From Sperchopsis tessellata (taxonomy: Eukaryota > Arthropoda > Insecta > Coleoptera > Hydrophilidae), in the NCBI GenBank assembly GCA_033557685.1, contig JAWQRN010000468.1, positions 1-29,240 of the forward strand: 29,240 nt of DNA. Reading direction: 5' to 3'. The notes beneath the pieces are model-generated. The model did not search any database. It had not been told where the DNA came from and saw only the letters and a program-made list of their open reading frames with translations. This document shows positions 1 to 9,712 of this stretch, piece after piece. Within the stretch, counting starts at the first letter, position 1; every line of letters starts with the position of its first letter. Position numbers and translations under genes: made by a program.

Positions 1-2655
1 GTAATGTAATTCTCCAAATTATAAATAATCAAATAAGTCCACTATACTTTTTGGTAAAACATCTATAAGCCTTATGATGCTGTTATTTTCGAAAGCAACA
101 TGAGATTTGTCTAGTATATAATTAACCTTTTCGTTGATAATAAATTAACTTCAACTTCAGTTTTCCCCTGATTTCAAGCTTAGAAACCAGAGTCTATGTA
201 AAGTAGATATGGTAATGAACAAAACGCAGTTTCCGTTCAAACAGAATTATAATGTTTAATCTCGAGATAAATGCATTTCATCATCACATTTTCTCGAGTC
301 TACATGCAAATTTCGTTTCACATTTTCTCATGTATATAAATACAAATGTTTGCATGCATAAACAACACGGGTAAAAAAGGATATGAACTTATATATTTTA
401 CCTGAGTTGGACACTGGTTTTAAAGTTATTAAACTGTTGTGCAAACATGTGTGCATTTTGCTTATAAATTTAATTATTTTATTTAGTATAAACAGTTAGT
501 TAAAGAAGTTTACAATAAACGTAACTAATTAAAGATTTTACTACGTTTGTGAAATAATAAAACAAACAGTAAGTAGGTTCAATTAGTAAGAATAAGGAAA
601 GGACAAGAAATCGCTAAGCCACGAAAGTAACCATGCTTCCTCGAGCTCATATTTATTATAAGTAGACCATTTAAGAAATTCCAATCTGGGAAAAAGTAAA
701 AAAAGCAAATATAATATTATTTATTAAATAGAGAAAAACAAAATTGAACCGGAAATATTAAACGTAAATCATTTGTCTGAGACATATAGTAAATGCTGGC
801 CTGAATTTTTGAACAGAATGTCTTGTCTCTCTAATATTTTCAAAAAACTCAGAACAGCCTATTCAAACTCTTATATTACAGGCAAAATTCTAACTCTTTC
901 TTTAGACCAAACATTATTCATCACTCTTTCAATAGGTTAGAAGTACCCGGTGGAAAGAACATACAATTCGGAACTCGGCTCAGTTATACAAATAATCTGA
1001 TCTATCGAATCCCTTTTTATAATTTAGATTCATGTGTCATAGTTTGAAAACCAGAATTCCTTATATATAAAATACTTATTTATTAGTCTTTCATAAATTT
1101 TGAACTGTATTATTCTTTATAAATCAATTTTAAAAAAACTTAAATACATGTAAACACATAAATTTACAAGCTAATGTAAGTATAATATTTTATCATAACT
1201 TAAATCTATCTTAATTAACGAAATGTTTATTAGCTGCCATAGTCCTACCAGAATATGTAGAATAATTTATTTAGTTCAAATACCCATGCATTAATTTCAA
1301 GCCCATGTGTATTTGGGGAAATCGCGAACTATCAATGGAGCATTTATATTGTTGACTATTTGTGCATGATTCGAGATATTGTAGCAAATCCTTTCACATA
1401 TTCTATATGAATATTTGAACGTGTCTGATATTTATTTTTGAAAATGAAAATGTATATTATCGATAATGCAGCATTAAAACTAAACAAGGTTTGATTTGGT
1501 ATTTAATATTAATTTTACTTACTTTCTTATTTTTAATTTAAAGTTTAACAAGGTCAATATTACTTTTTTATTATTGCTCAGTTATATATAAATAAAAAAT
1601 TCGTGTAGAATTTCTATTTATATTTAAAAGTAGTCATTTATATTTATATATTATGTAAATCTATTGACATCACGTCTGCAATATATACATATTTTCACAG
1701 TCTCAAATTAATGTCAATTTTATGCGGTTGTAATTATATAATCCACTGCAATATTGCAAGGACATGAGACAAATATTTCTTAAATATCAGTATTATCGGC
1801 TTGCGATCAGTTTCCGCTTCAAACTCCCGCCAAAAGAAATATTTCCTTTTCAATTTATGCCTATCGGGATTGGCATTCTCTAGGGTATTGCAGTAATATC
1901 GCTTCATGCTCATTTATATTATAGTAACCTAATACCAGTGCGTTTGTTAGTTTATTCTTTAATTAAATAAAACATTGTGTTAAATTTTCAGTATTTTGAA
2001 AAATTATTTATGAATTTTAAAAGATAATTGAACATACTCGTTGGAGACTTTTTTTCGGTGATAGGTCACATTTCTCTTAGTGCCTCATTCTGGGATCTAT
2101 TTTTATTTAGTAGTCATCGAATATATGCCATAGAAATGTAATTTACTTCAGATTAAATTTGCATGTTTGTTTATTACATTAAATTCATTTTAATTGTTCG
2201 AGTATATTGAGATGTCGTTTTGGTATATGACAACGCCTGGTATACCTTCAAATATTTGTGGAAATATTTTATGAAAAATATCTCTAGAGTAGTTCACACA
2301 AAAAGGTAATATTCTGAATTTATATCTTCCATATGGGGTATGAAAAGTGTAAAGCATCTAATGGAAGTATTCAATAGCCTATTCTTGCAATCAGTTTTTT
2401 AAATCTGCTATATTTAATTTTACAATGCGATCGAGTTATGTTTTTATCCTGATATGAATAGGGGATTTTTCGTGGAGCTAATATGGTGGAGTTTTTTATC
2501 TAAACCATGTGCATGACACTTAAATTATGATATAAATAAATAATGATGATATGAAAAGGAGGTCAGACTCTGAAGTTAGTCTTGAAGTGTGCAAGAAACG
2601 AGTTAGTCATGTAGGATGTTATTGTTGGGTGGTGTGTACACCAGGGTGTGTGAAC
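1..2655. other. AT-rich stretch without recognisable gene
   Basis: Both strands are crowded with stop codons and I recognise no protein family, RNA gene or transposon end. One short open frame at 2551-2661 (+) is slightly richer in G and C than its surroundings and would encode 36 residues with several cysteines, but it resembles nothing known to me. The sequence is best read as intergenic or intronic DNA. Confidence 0.6.
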
Positions 2656-3689
2656 CTAAATTAATGTAAGTATTGTTAATGTTTTATGCATTTTATAAGT
2701 ATACCTTGTTTGAATATCTACCTTCTGTGTCTGTAAATTCATTGTATTGTAGTTGAAATTATATTTTGTTAATGTTCGAATGAACTCTTTAAATCTTTTA
2801 AGAACCCCTAACCCTATGAAAATATTACGAATAAATAAAATATAAACATATATATTTTTTTCTTGAGAGAAGTAGCGATAGAGGGTATATGCAGAAAACA
2901 GATTCCTACAGAAAACGAACAGTACACCAATGAACAAGGACTAATAGTTCCTCCAGCTTGCTGATTTGAAGTTGAATGGATAAAAGCTTAATCCACAGCC
3001 TAATTTATAAAGGCTCTACAAAAAAGAGGTTTATAATAAGACTCATTCTCAAATCAATGTGACAGCTGAAATAGTTTCCCAGTTTCAGTAAAAACATGTA
3101 AGTGTTTTCTAATCGTGATCGTAATACCGTACTAGTTGATATACACTTATTATACTATACATTACAAATATTTACTTTTGCCACATAGGATTTAGAACAA
3201 GAAAATATAAATACTTTCCTAATCAAATGTAGTATAAAAATTTAGTTGAAGTTGATTTAACGATCGTTTCTGTTTCGTTCTTATTCTGAACGAGTTGGAC
3301 ATTTTTCTTTCTGTTTGAAACGAGGGAAAAGAAACTAGTAACGAGATTATCCTCTTTACATGTTTTTACTATGATCCCGTCTGTTGAAATAGAGGTAATT
3401 TAAAGTTAAGCTTTGCTGATGCAACTCCGCTTCGGTATATTCCCAGCATTTGTCAAGCTAAGCTTTTTTAAAACATACATTTCAGTCCTCATCTTCATTT
3501 TAGCCAGTATCTTGAACATAAAGGATATCTAAAACGAATGAAATGTTGTCTTAGATTAACCCATTCTAAGAAGAGAAAATCAATGTTCGTAAGACTTAAA
3601 TATTATTTTCATCAAGTTTGAGTACATATAAAATGTAACTATTAAGGAATATTTATTTTAGTCGTATAAACTATTTTAATAATATAAAC
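2656..3689. other. non-coding stretch before the first Penelope-like element
   Basis: A minus-strand frame at 2656-2937 stays open for 93 codons, but its composition simply follows the AT-rich DNA and it matches no family I know. No other feature is visible up to the start of the terminal repeat at 3690. Confidence 0.5.
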
Positions 3690-3872
3690 ACATATAACAG
3701 GGGAAGGTCCATAATGGAAACAACCAACTGTCAATATATTTTTAGTCATAATCTAGTCGTCCGGTTTCGAGGCATCGCATCTCATATATAGGAGAAACTA
3801 TAAAAGAAACCGGCCTTGTTAGTAGATGCAAAATTAACATACATGAATAAAGAAACAATCAAATGTATATGA
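3690..3872 (-). repeat. Penelope-like terminal repeat, minus-oriented copy
   Basis: The reverse complement matches 5531-5720 through almost its whole length. Shared runs include TTAATTTTGCATCTA, TTTCTTTTATAGTTT and a stretch ending in the GACAGTTGGTTGTTTC / GACAGTTAGTTGTTTC pair. It follows directly on the endonuclease C-terminus, so on the element's own strand it is the 3' repeat. It also contains the hammerhead-like core as GAAACCGGAC, where the helix III palindrome and presumed cleavage triplet are damaged by one T-to-A change relative to the other copy. Confidence 0.85.
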
Positions 3873-3911
3873 CAAAACAGAAAAACAAAAATTTTTTTTT
3901 ACAATAATAAT

Positions 3912-4284
3912 AATTTCTAGATTTTCCAAAATATTCAGACGATGATCAAAACAGACAGAAATGAAGATGATGATGCCCATCAATCTTATCAAATGAATGA
4001 TTATTAATGCGAAGATGTTTACCAAGCATGGATAGATCGTTAACAGAAACTGTGCGGGAGGGACTATCCGATCTCAAATGTTCCGTGACTCTCACAGAAA
4101 AGTTCCTACCACTCTGACCAATATAAGCGGCAGGGCAATATTTACGTTGCAATTTGTATACATCAGATATACTTAAAACTGGCAAGGGATCCTTATTGAC
4201 GTCGAGCAACCTTTTGAAATTAAAAGAAGACTTGAAACAAATCTTAACGTATTTTTCCAAGCATCTAGCTAGTTGGAAAGACAA
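3912..4284 (-). pseudogene. GIY-YIG endonuclease domain of the Penelope-like element
   Basis: GIY-YIG is the nicking endonuclease that canonical Penelope-like elements carry downstream of the RT. The minus-strand frame over 3946-4284 reads from a linker rich in basic residues into a region with YIGQSGR (4105-4125), followed by an Arg-x-Thr-Glu-His segment and a histidine-rich stretch. These are the YIG half, the conserved arginine/EH pair and the distal histidines of this domain. The usual VY.I.C..CG start is degenerate (VYKLQRKYC). After the LHF segment the coding frame shifts: the expected C-terminal helix reads as LNILENLEIII in the neighbouring frame (about 3912-3945), so a frameshift lies near 3946. 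It abuts the terminal repeat. The domain is clear; the gene is broken. Confidence 0.85.
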
Positions 4285-5175
4285 AACAGGGATGAATGAA
4301 ATATTTTGTTAAATAAAATACGCGATCTGTGGAGAAGGTATACAAGAAGCCTGCTCAGTTCAAAAGATTTGCGTTTTTTATACACCGTTTTATCAATAAA
4401 ATCAACACGCTAATTATTTTCCAAAGCAATTTGTTTAATAAATTTTTATTAGAAAAGAACGATCGTTACGTAGCAAAGGGATATTAAACAGTCGGTGAAT
4501 GTGGTTAGAGAAAGAAATAGCGTGAGAAGTTTGGGAAGGTTTTCTCTAAATTTTGAAAGAATGCTATTTACTATTTTCCCAATAGAAAGATCTATAAAAT
4601 TGAGTACACCATCGCAATCTTATTCCATGGTAAAAGAAATATTGATGTGAAGATTATTAAGATAGATTAGAAAGTCGGAAAGGGAATCAATGTCACCCAT
4701 CCAACAACAAATCACATCATCAACGTATCTATACCAGTAGAAAATATGCTTGAAGAAAGGATTAACAACTGAAGCAATAGATGTTTTTAAGTGATCCATA
4801 AAAATATCAGCTAGAAGGGGAGATAACGGATTACTCATACCTAGATCATCAACTTAGCTGTAGAACTTCCCATTAAACTTACAAAAGTTTTGGTCTAGGC
4901 ACAGGCATAATAACTGATAAATAATATAAGCAGAATAATTTTCAAGGTCAGAAGAACCAATAAAATTTCTTACCAAACATTTGGAAAAATCTACATGAAC
5001 ACTTGAAAATAAATTGACCACGTTGAAACATATAAATAAGCAGTTTAGAAGCAACTTTCGGGGATCAGTACGTGAAACTAAATCACAGGAATTATTAACA
5101 GTATTGGAAGGAGAGAAACCCAAATTTGTAAAAAGGAGAGTAAATTTCAAAAGGTTGTTGGTCGTCAATACGGAT
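4188..5175. repeat. short inverted match, 4188-4221 against 5143-5175
   Basis: The endonuclease linker on the minus strand (4188-4221) matches plus-strand 5143-5175 at about 29 of 33 positions, including AATTTCAAAAGGTTG and CGTCAATA. The plus-strand reading frame also translates to a related FKRLL.VN peptide. The match lies just inside the inverted terminal repeats. It suggests that the plus-oriented right end was joined to the minus-oriented element close to 5140-5180, bringing along a little endonuclease-linker sequence. The segment between 5176 and 5530 shows no clear match to the endonuclease, so the inverted copy is not simply collinear. Confidence 0.5.
4620..5168 (-). pseudogene. reverse transcriptase of the Penelope-like element
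   Basis: This is an RNA-directed DNA polymerase fragment, covering part of the fingers and most of the palm. In one reading frame with a single TAA stop (4854-4856) it shows NSCDLVSR, a motif A relic FNVVNLF (5007-5027), then CKFNGKFY, GMSNPLSPLLADIFM and the catalytic box YVDD (4716-4727) in YRYVDDVICCW. It ends with a FTME motif. In related Penelope-like RTs motif A reads FD.VSLFT.VP, so here the first catalytic aspartate has become asparagine, while both YVDD aspartates are kept. Downstream, past a stop, a DG.LNFIDL segment continues the RT toward the endonuclease. The match to Penelope-like rather than LINE or LTR RT rests on the NGKFY and MSNPLSPLLADIFM wording. It is inactive because of the stop, the motif A change and the later frameshifts. 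Confidence 0.88.
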
Positions 5176-5530
5176 ACGGAATTATGCTATACGTAATTGA
5201 AATTTTCATACCTCGTTTGACATTTACATTGGTTTATACATCTGTTGCGGCATGCATTTTGGCTCGAGAAATTTTCTTATATGATCTTTATTTTATTGAC
5301 TTGATTAACTCGGAAGGTTTTAACTTTTAATTTTGTTTTTTGTTTGTTTTCAACTGTTGTATATTGGGTTACCTATCATCTACAATTGTTTTCGGGTTGG
5401 TATTTCTTCTTGTGTCTATTTCCATTCTGGATGGCTTGCTTTTCCTGTTTTCACTTGTCTCCATTTTCCTTGCTATCCCTTGCGGCTTGATTATTGCGTG
5501 TTTTAAAATTGTATTTGTTTATCAACTTTA

Positions 5531-5720
5531 TCATATACATTTGATTGTTGTTTTTGTTCTGTTTATGTTAATTTTGCATCTAATAACGAGGACGATTTCT
5601 TTTATAGTTTGTCCTGAAGATGAGGTGCGGTCCCTCGAAATCGGTCGACTGGATTGTGACTAAAAATGTATAGACAGTTAGTTGTTTCGTTTGTGGAACT
5701 TCCCCCATTTTATGTGTAAT
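5531..5720 (+). repeat. Penelope-like terminal repeat, plus-oriented copy
   Basis: This is the inverted partner of 3690-3872. A plus-strand frame at 5340-5663 stays open for 107 codons and runs into it, giving a hydrophobic peptide that ends in ...CPEDEVRS. That tail is simply the translation of the conserved hairpin region of Penelope terminal repeats, so I do not treat it as a gene. The repeat holds the best-preserved hammerhead-like motif of this element. Confidence 0.85.
5600..5666 (+). ncRNA. hammerhead-like ribozyme motif in Penelope-like terminal repeat
   Basis: Reading 5' to 3': an outer helix I strand (TTTATAGT) and inner GTC; the box CTGAAGA, which fits CUGANGA; hairpin II with GAGG/CCTC and a 7-base loop; GAAA; a two-pair helix III (A-T, T-G, originally ACCGGT judging from the other copy); the triplet GTC with predicted cleavage after 5646; then GAC and, further on, ACTAAAA closing helix I. 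Penelope-like elements are known to carry type I hammerheads with tiny, palindromic helix III that work as dimers. The one misfit is an unpaired T between CTGAAGA and hairpin II. Activity is not shown. Confidence 0.55.
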
Positions 5721-8639
5721 ACTAAACACCCCTACTCCTCAACACATTCGTTAGAATATAAAGGAAAATATCGATAATTTACAAACGGGGTAAGATATCA
5801 TTGATAGAGGTAGTTCTAGAGACTAGTATAAATATTAAAACATATACAACAGAGATCCTAAAATGGATTCGCAAATCTCAGACAAATACTAAAATTTGCG
5901 TCTTTTGTATCTATGATAATTTGCAAAATAATATGTTCTTTATATTAATCTTTTAGAAGATCGGACGGCATAATAAGGACAATCTTCAAATGCTTATAAT
6001 TTCAAAACGGTGCACTTTGTTTATAGATATATTCAAACCCATGTATGGCCTACAGTCAAAGGTTTAATAAACTTTGATAAACCTGTATATCATATTCAAA
6101 ATCAAATAGTTTGTTCTTGGTGATAAATTCCACTTTTTATTATCTTCACTAAGGAACATAATATCACATAAGATGTTTGCAAATGTCTCTTGTTTATTTT
6201 TCTCAAAAATTCAAAGAAAGCTTGACGTCAAACTACCGACATTTTACCACAAAACATATTTTTATTCATCATCCAGAATTTGTATTTTGTAAATATAATA
6301 GAAAATTGCGTAACAATGGTGAACTATTGAATTCTTCCATTTATTTAGGACGAAACTCTCGGATTTTTATTTAGCTCAGCGCATTTTCCGCAAATTTACA
6401 ATGTCGTGTATGAACGCGAAGAGCTGTATTTTTGGATTCAGAACGAAAGGTAAATTTATACGCAAATTTGTTTTGTATGCAAATATCTAGGACGGCGGCT
6501 CAAGATCTCTCCCTGAAATAAAGTTATGTCATGTCAAAACTTCCATCGTATTTCGCCCACACATATATGCTCTGTTTCGAAGACGATTTTTGTATAATCT
6601 ATACAGGTTATCTTTTTGTTCATTGTCACAATATTTGATTTAAAAACCAAATCTCGTTGAAATTATAAAACCACAAAGGGATACTCGTGCACGCACGCAA
6701 TAAAAATTACATTGCACTTATATAAATGTATATAATTTTACGAAAGCTCTGGATTTTTGCCAGATAAATACGAAATCAAGGTGTATTCGAATACGTGCCT
6801 AAAGTCACATGTTTTATCTCTGTTTCGATTTAATAAATCTAAGAAGCTTAATTAAATAGTATTCATTACACAAAAGTATTACTGTCAAAATACAATAATC
6901 ATGTGAAATATGTAGTTTTTGACTAGTAAATTAAAAAATAAGAAAATTTTCAGATAGTCCGTGTTGAAAAGATGATCCCTGAATTCAACTGCCAGCTATG
7001 CAACGAAACTACAAGATACCAAAGGAATTTCAGCCTACCTGTGCACCAAACATTTATTTTTAAACAATGTTACATTTTGTCCTATACCCTACATTCATTT
7101 CGCAAATATATTGTACATGATAACGAAAAATGGTTGTAGAATACAATTCCTTCTTGAATTTTTATCTTCAGTATAGAAAATGTACATAAAGCAAATTTTA
7201 AAATGAACTCCATTCCGCTATTATTCGTAATATACACAAGTGAAGGTAGAGACAACAACAAAGAGGAAATAGTTTCGAAAAGAGTTTCTTATTGAGGAAG
7301 TTTTATATGTCTGCTTTTAATTCAGAGATTTTAAGCTTGTTTATTATTTAGTTTGAATGAGGGAAATTATGGCAAACATTCAATTTGAAAAACTTTTAAT
7401 AATTTGTAGCTATAATATATTTGATCAATGGAAGTGGAATGCATTTAAATTCTAATACGGTGCTACTAATATAATTGCGTTCTATAGTAGTATAGTAGTT
7501 ATAAGAGATAACATTTTCGACAAATAATTAAAATATAATAATAATAAATTTATTTATTAGAAGAAAATATCAAAACAATGTAATTGCATGTACATATAAC
7601 ATGAAAAATAAGGAAATTATTCCTTCTGTCAAAAATGAAACAGTTATTACATAACCATTTTTCAAACCACATGGCATAAAGTCGTTGAATGATGATTGAA
7701 AAACGTTCACCAAAGTTCATAAGAAAAAAGGCGCAAGAAAAATAAGAGAAAACGAGAAACTAAGATAACACCAAAAAAATCCTAATCCTTCGCCTAAAAT
7801 AAGATGCAGACAAAAACCTGCAATCCTAGCGGATGACCTTTAAAAAAGTGCTTCAACATACCAAGGCGCAGTGATATGACCTTGATGCCGAAGATTCAAA
7901 TTGTGCCCATTCTACCAAAACCTAATACTACTATACTGATTAGGGAGTTTTCAAAATCAGAACCTTGTGAACGAAACAATGAAAATGCAAGCACCTCCTG
8001 TTTATCATTTATAGCCATCTGTATGATATCAGTTTATGAGATACATGGGAACTACTTTAACCGAAAATAAATCGTAAGCATGTATTTTGAACTTTCTTAG
8101 AGATATGAACAACAATAGCTTCCTTCCAAATAGACTAAAATTCCTAAAATTCAGGAATTTACTATATGAGTAATAACCGGTGGAAGAATAGGACAACCAA
8201 GTTGGATCACCTTCAAGGATACTCCATCGGTACTAATAGAGTTAAAAGGCAATGAAAAAATAGTCTAATCAAACAATTATTGCACAAATATGATTTAGTG
8301 CGCATCGGTAAATGAGGACTTTGAGAGTTTGCTCAAAATCTCCAAAGATCACTATTTATTCCGGAATCCAAATAAATCATCTTTATTCTTATATTCTGAA
8401 AAAAAATAGATATTTCATTGGGCAACAAGCATTGATATTATTTGACATTTATGTGTATTTACGCAATATAATATCTGATTTAGGTTTATTTATGGCGTAC
8501 AAAGGACTTTATAACAAAAAGTTGAGGAGTAAAATGTGTAAATATGGAACACTGAAGGCTATTACTTCAAACACTTTCTAGAATAATATCAACTGTTTAC
8601 TGAAAATCTTATTGAATATATTTGTTTAATTTTTAACTT
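5721..8639. other. non-coding stretch
   Basis: No gene or transposon could be recognised. Open frames at 6177-6374, 7876-8070 and 8312-8581 (all plus) have ordinary AT-rich composition and no familiar motif. A short AT-only trinucleotide run occurs near 7540-7560. The piece around 7000-7040 reads CQLC followed by a distant histidine, which is not enough for a zinc finger. Confidence 0.55.
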
Positions 8640-8912
8640 CGACCTATTTACGCTGCTATGGCCAATCACCGACGCCAGGAATTAGGCTCTCACACCTGGG
8701 AATATTTCCGCATTCGTGGTCTAACTGGAATTGGGTTATTTTACATGCATGTGGTCTTCATTTATCTACAATACATGGGACCCACAGTTTTACGTCCCTC
8801 CCGAAAGATGAGCAACACAAAGACTTTTCCCTAATCAGAAAAAGCCGACCGCCGAACCCCAAACTCCACCCTTAGTAGCCTAGTACTTACCCATTGAGCT
8901 AACGAGACGGGT
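8640..8912 (-). mobile_element. tRNA-derived SINE, family 1, minus-oriented copy
   Basis: On the minus strand the element starts near 8912 with a tRNA-like head: an A-box TTAGCTCAATGGG and, about 45 bases on, a worn B-box GGGGTTCGGCGG. The body that follows is shared with 17177-17413, with matching runs around GGGAGGGACGTAAAAC, GTGGGT.CC.TGTATTGTAG and ATGAAGAC.AC.TGCATGT. This copy keeps about 70 more bases of 3' body than the second copy and has an almost complete head, so it gives the better picture of the full SINE (about 270 bp). SINEs are mobilised by LINE machinery and transcribed by RNA polymerase III from the A and B boxes. No target-site duplication is convincing. Confidence 0.8.
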
Positions 8913-9017
8913 GTTTATTATATACATAATAAAGTTTTAAGTTTTCTTCCAAATCTTTATTACAATTATGAGCTCAGTTTTCATTTAGTTAATTACTTGG
9001 ATCTATTATTATTATTA

Positions 9018-9260
9018 ACTAAGAGTATTATGTAAGCCGTATATGAGATGTACAATTCACTTAAAAGGGTGACGACCAACCTGCAAAAGTAATTTATCAT
9101 TGCTTCACTGATCCCAATATAAATACGTTTTTAGATTATTTCTGAGCACGTTCTTGTAGTATACTGCAAAATATACTGAGCACTAGATTGGCCCTTCGTA
9201 CAATTGTTGTTTGGCTCCGTTCTTATGAACTAAGTGTTAAGGTAAGCCGTATACAAGAGG
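9018..9260 (+). repeat. short direct repeat, 9018-9050 and 9228-9260
   Basis: Two copies of about 33 bp share AACTAAG near the start and GTAAGCCGTATA, separated by about 180 bp. They sit just upstream of the inverted hAT-like fragments and may be part of the same relic, but nothing in them identifies a family. Confidence 0.4.
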
Positions 9261-9393
9261 CAACATCTTTTAGAGTTCATTATTTAAAATGGACTCTATA
9301 GCTAATGTCGAAAAATAATTTGACAGGGATTTTAAAGTTCCGGAAAACAAAGATAGATTTTGATAATGTAAATAATCTTTCGAAGCTGCTAAA

Positions 9394-9510
9394 TTGAATG
9401 TTGAAAATTGGAAATATTTCTACCTCTCTGGCACATATATTGCGGACTACGTGAATTAACGGAGCTGGATCTGTTGTTATATTAATAGCAGAATGCACTG
9501 CAAATGCCAT
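9394..9510 (-). pseudogene. possible hAT transposase fragment, minus arm
   Basis: Translation gives AINITTDPAPLIHVVRNIC followed by an acidic/aromatic stretch. It resembles, by pattern only, the catalytic-core segment of hAT-type proteins of the SCAND3/ZBED5 kind, where a DESTD motif is followed by ..AQL.IFVR. Here DESTD would have become NITTD, so the essential aspartate would be lost. The open frame continues to 9280, but the part beyond the shared arm looks unrelated. This is a weak match; another transposase or a host exon cannot be excluded. Confidence 0.35.
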
Positions 9511-9588
9511 TTCAAATAGCAGGCAAGTGATTTAGACGTAAGTTATTAACTGCCTACCGCAGAATCAAAGAATAATGAATAATGAAGT

Positions 9589-9712
9589 ATGAATCACTCG
9601 CCTGCGGTATATTCTGTTATTAATATAACAACAGATGCAACTTTGTTAATTGTAGTAGTCCGCTATATATGGGCCAGGGAGGAAGAAATATTTCTAATTT
9701 TCAACATTCTGA
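9589..9712 (+). pseudogene. possible hAT transposase fragment, plus arm
   Basis: This is the inverted sister of the minus arm, translating to VINITTDATLLIVVVRYI and then WAREEEIF. Agreement of the protein reading between the two arms (ITTD, L.I..VR.I, ARE.EIF) suggests they derive from a coding ancestor, because the open frame survives in both although the arms have diverged at many bases. The frame stays open to 9882, but the later part has no motif I recognise. The hAT assignment carries the same uncertainty as for the other arm. Confidence 0.35.

Larger units (their letters stand above)
3690..5720 (-). mobile_element. Penelope-like retroelement relic with inverted terminal repeats
   Basis: On the minus strand the order is reverse transcriptase (4620-5168), linker, then GIY-YIG endonuclease (3912-4284). 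This is the RT-then-endonuclease order of endonuclease-bearing Penelope-like elements. A repeat of about 185 bp lies at both ends, but the copy at 3690-3872 reads on the minus strand and the copy at 5531-5720 reads on the plus strand. The two ends are therefore inverted, an arrangement known for Penelope terminal repeats. The RT frame has an in-frame stop, the region between RT and endonuclease has several more, and the endonuclease C-terminus is frameshifted, so the copy is inactive. Family assignment is firm; the exact outer boundaries are uncertain by tens of bases because I see no target-site duplication. Confidence 0.85.
9394..9712. repeat. inverted repeat of two hAT-like fragments
   Basis: The arm 9394-9533 read on the minus strand matches the arm 9588-9712 on the plus strand. 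Shared runs include GCCTGC at the inner edge, TATTAATATAACAACAGAT, TAGTCCGC.ATAT and AAATATTTC.AATTTTCAACATTC. The plus arm lacks about 21 bases near the inner edge. The spacer is only about 55 bp, so a transcript could fold into a long imperfect hairpin. The two coding fragments inside are listed separately. Confidence 0.75.

Noticed and set aside
2551..2661. 36-codon cysteine-containing frame
   Set aside because: Too short, no signal peptide, no family, no splice or promoter context.
5014..5196. 60-codon plus-strand frame opposite the reverse transcriptase
   Set aside because: It is antisense to the RT frame, which shows the conserved motifs. Only the short FKRLL.VN part is of interest, as an inverted match.
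5340..5663. 107-codon plus-strand frame encoding a hydrophobic, membrane-like peptide
   Set aside because: It runs into the Penelope-like terminal repeat, and its last 20 codons are just the translated ribozyme-like hairpin. The hydrophobicity follows from the T-rich strand.
7000..7060. CQLC followed by a histidine, suggesting a zinc finger
   Set aside because: Spacing to the histidine is wrong for C2H2, no second histidine fits, and there are no neighbouring fingers.
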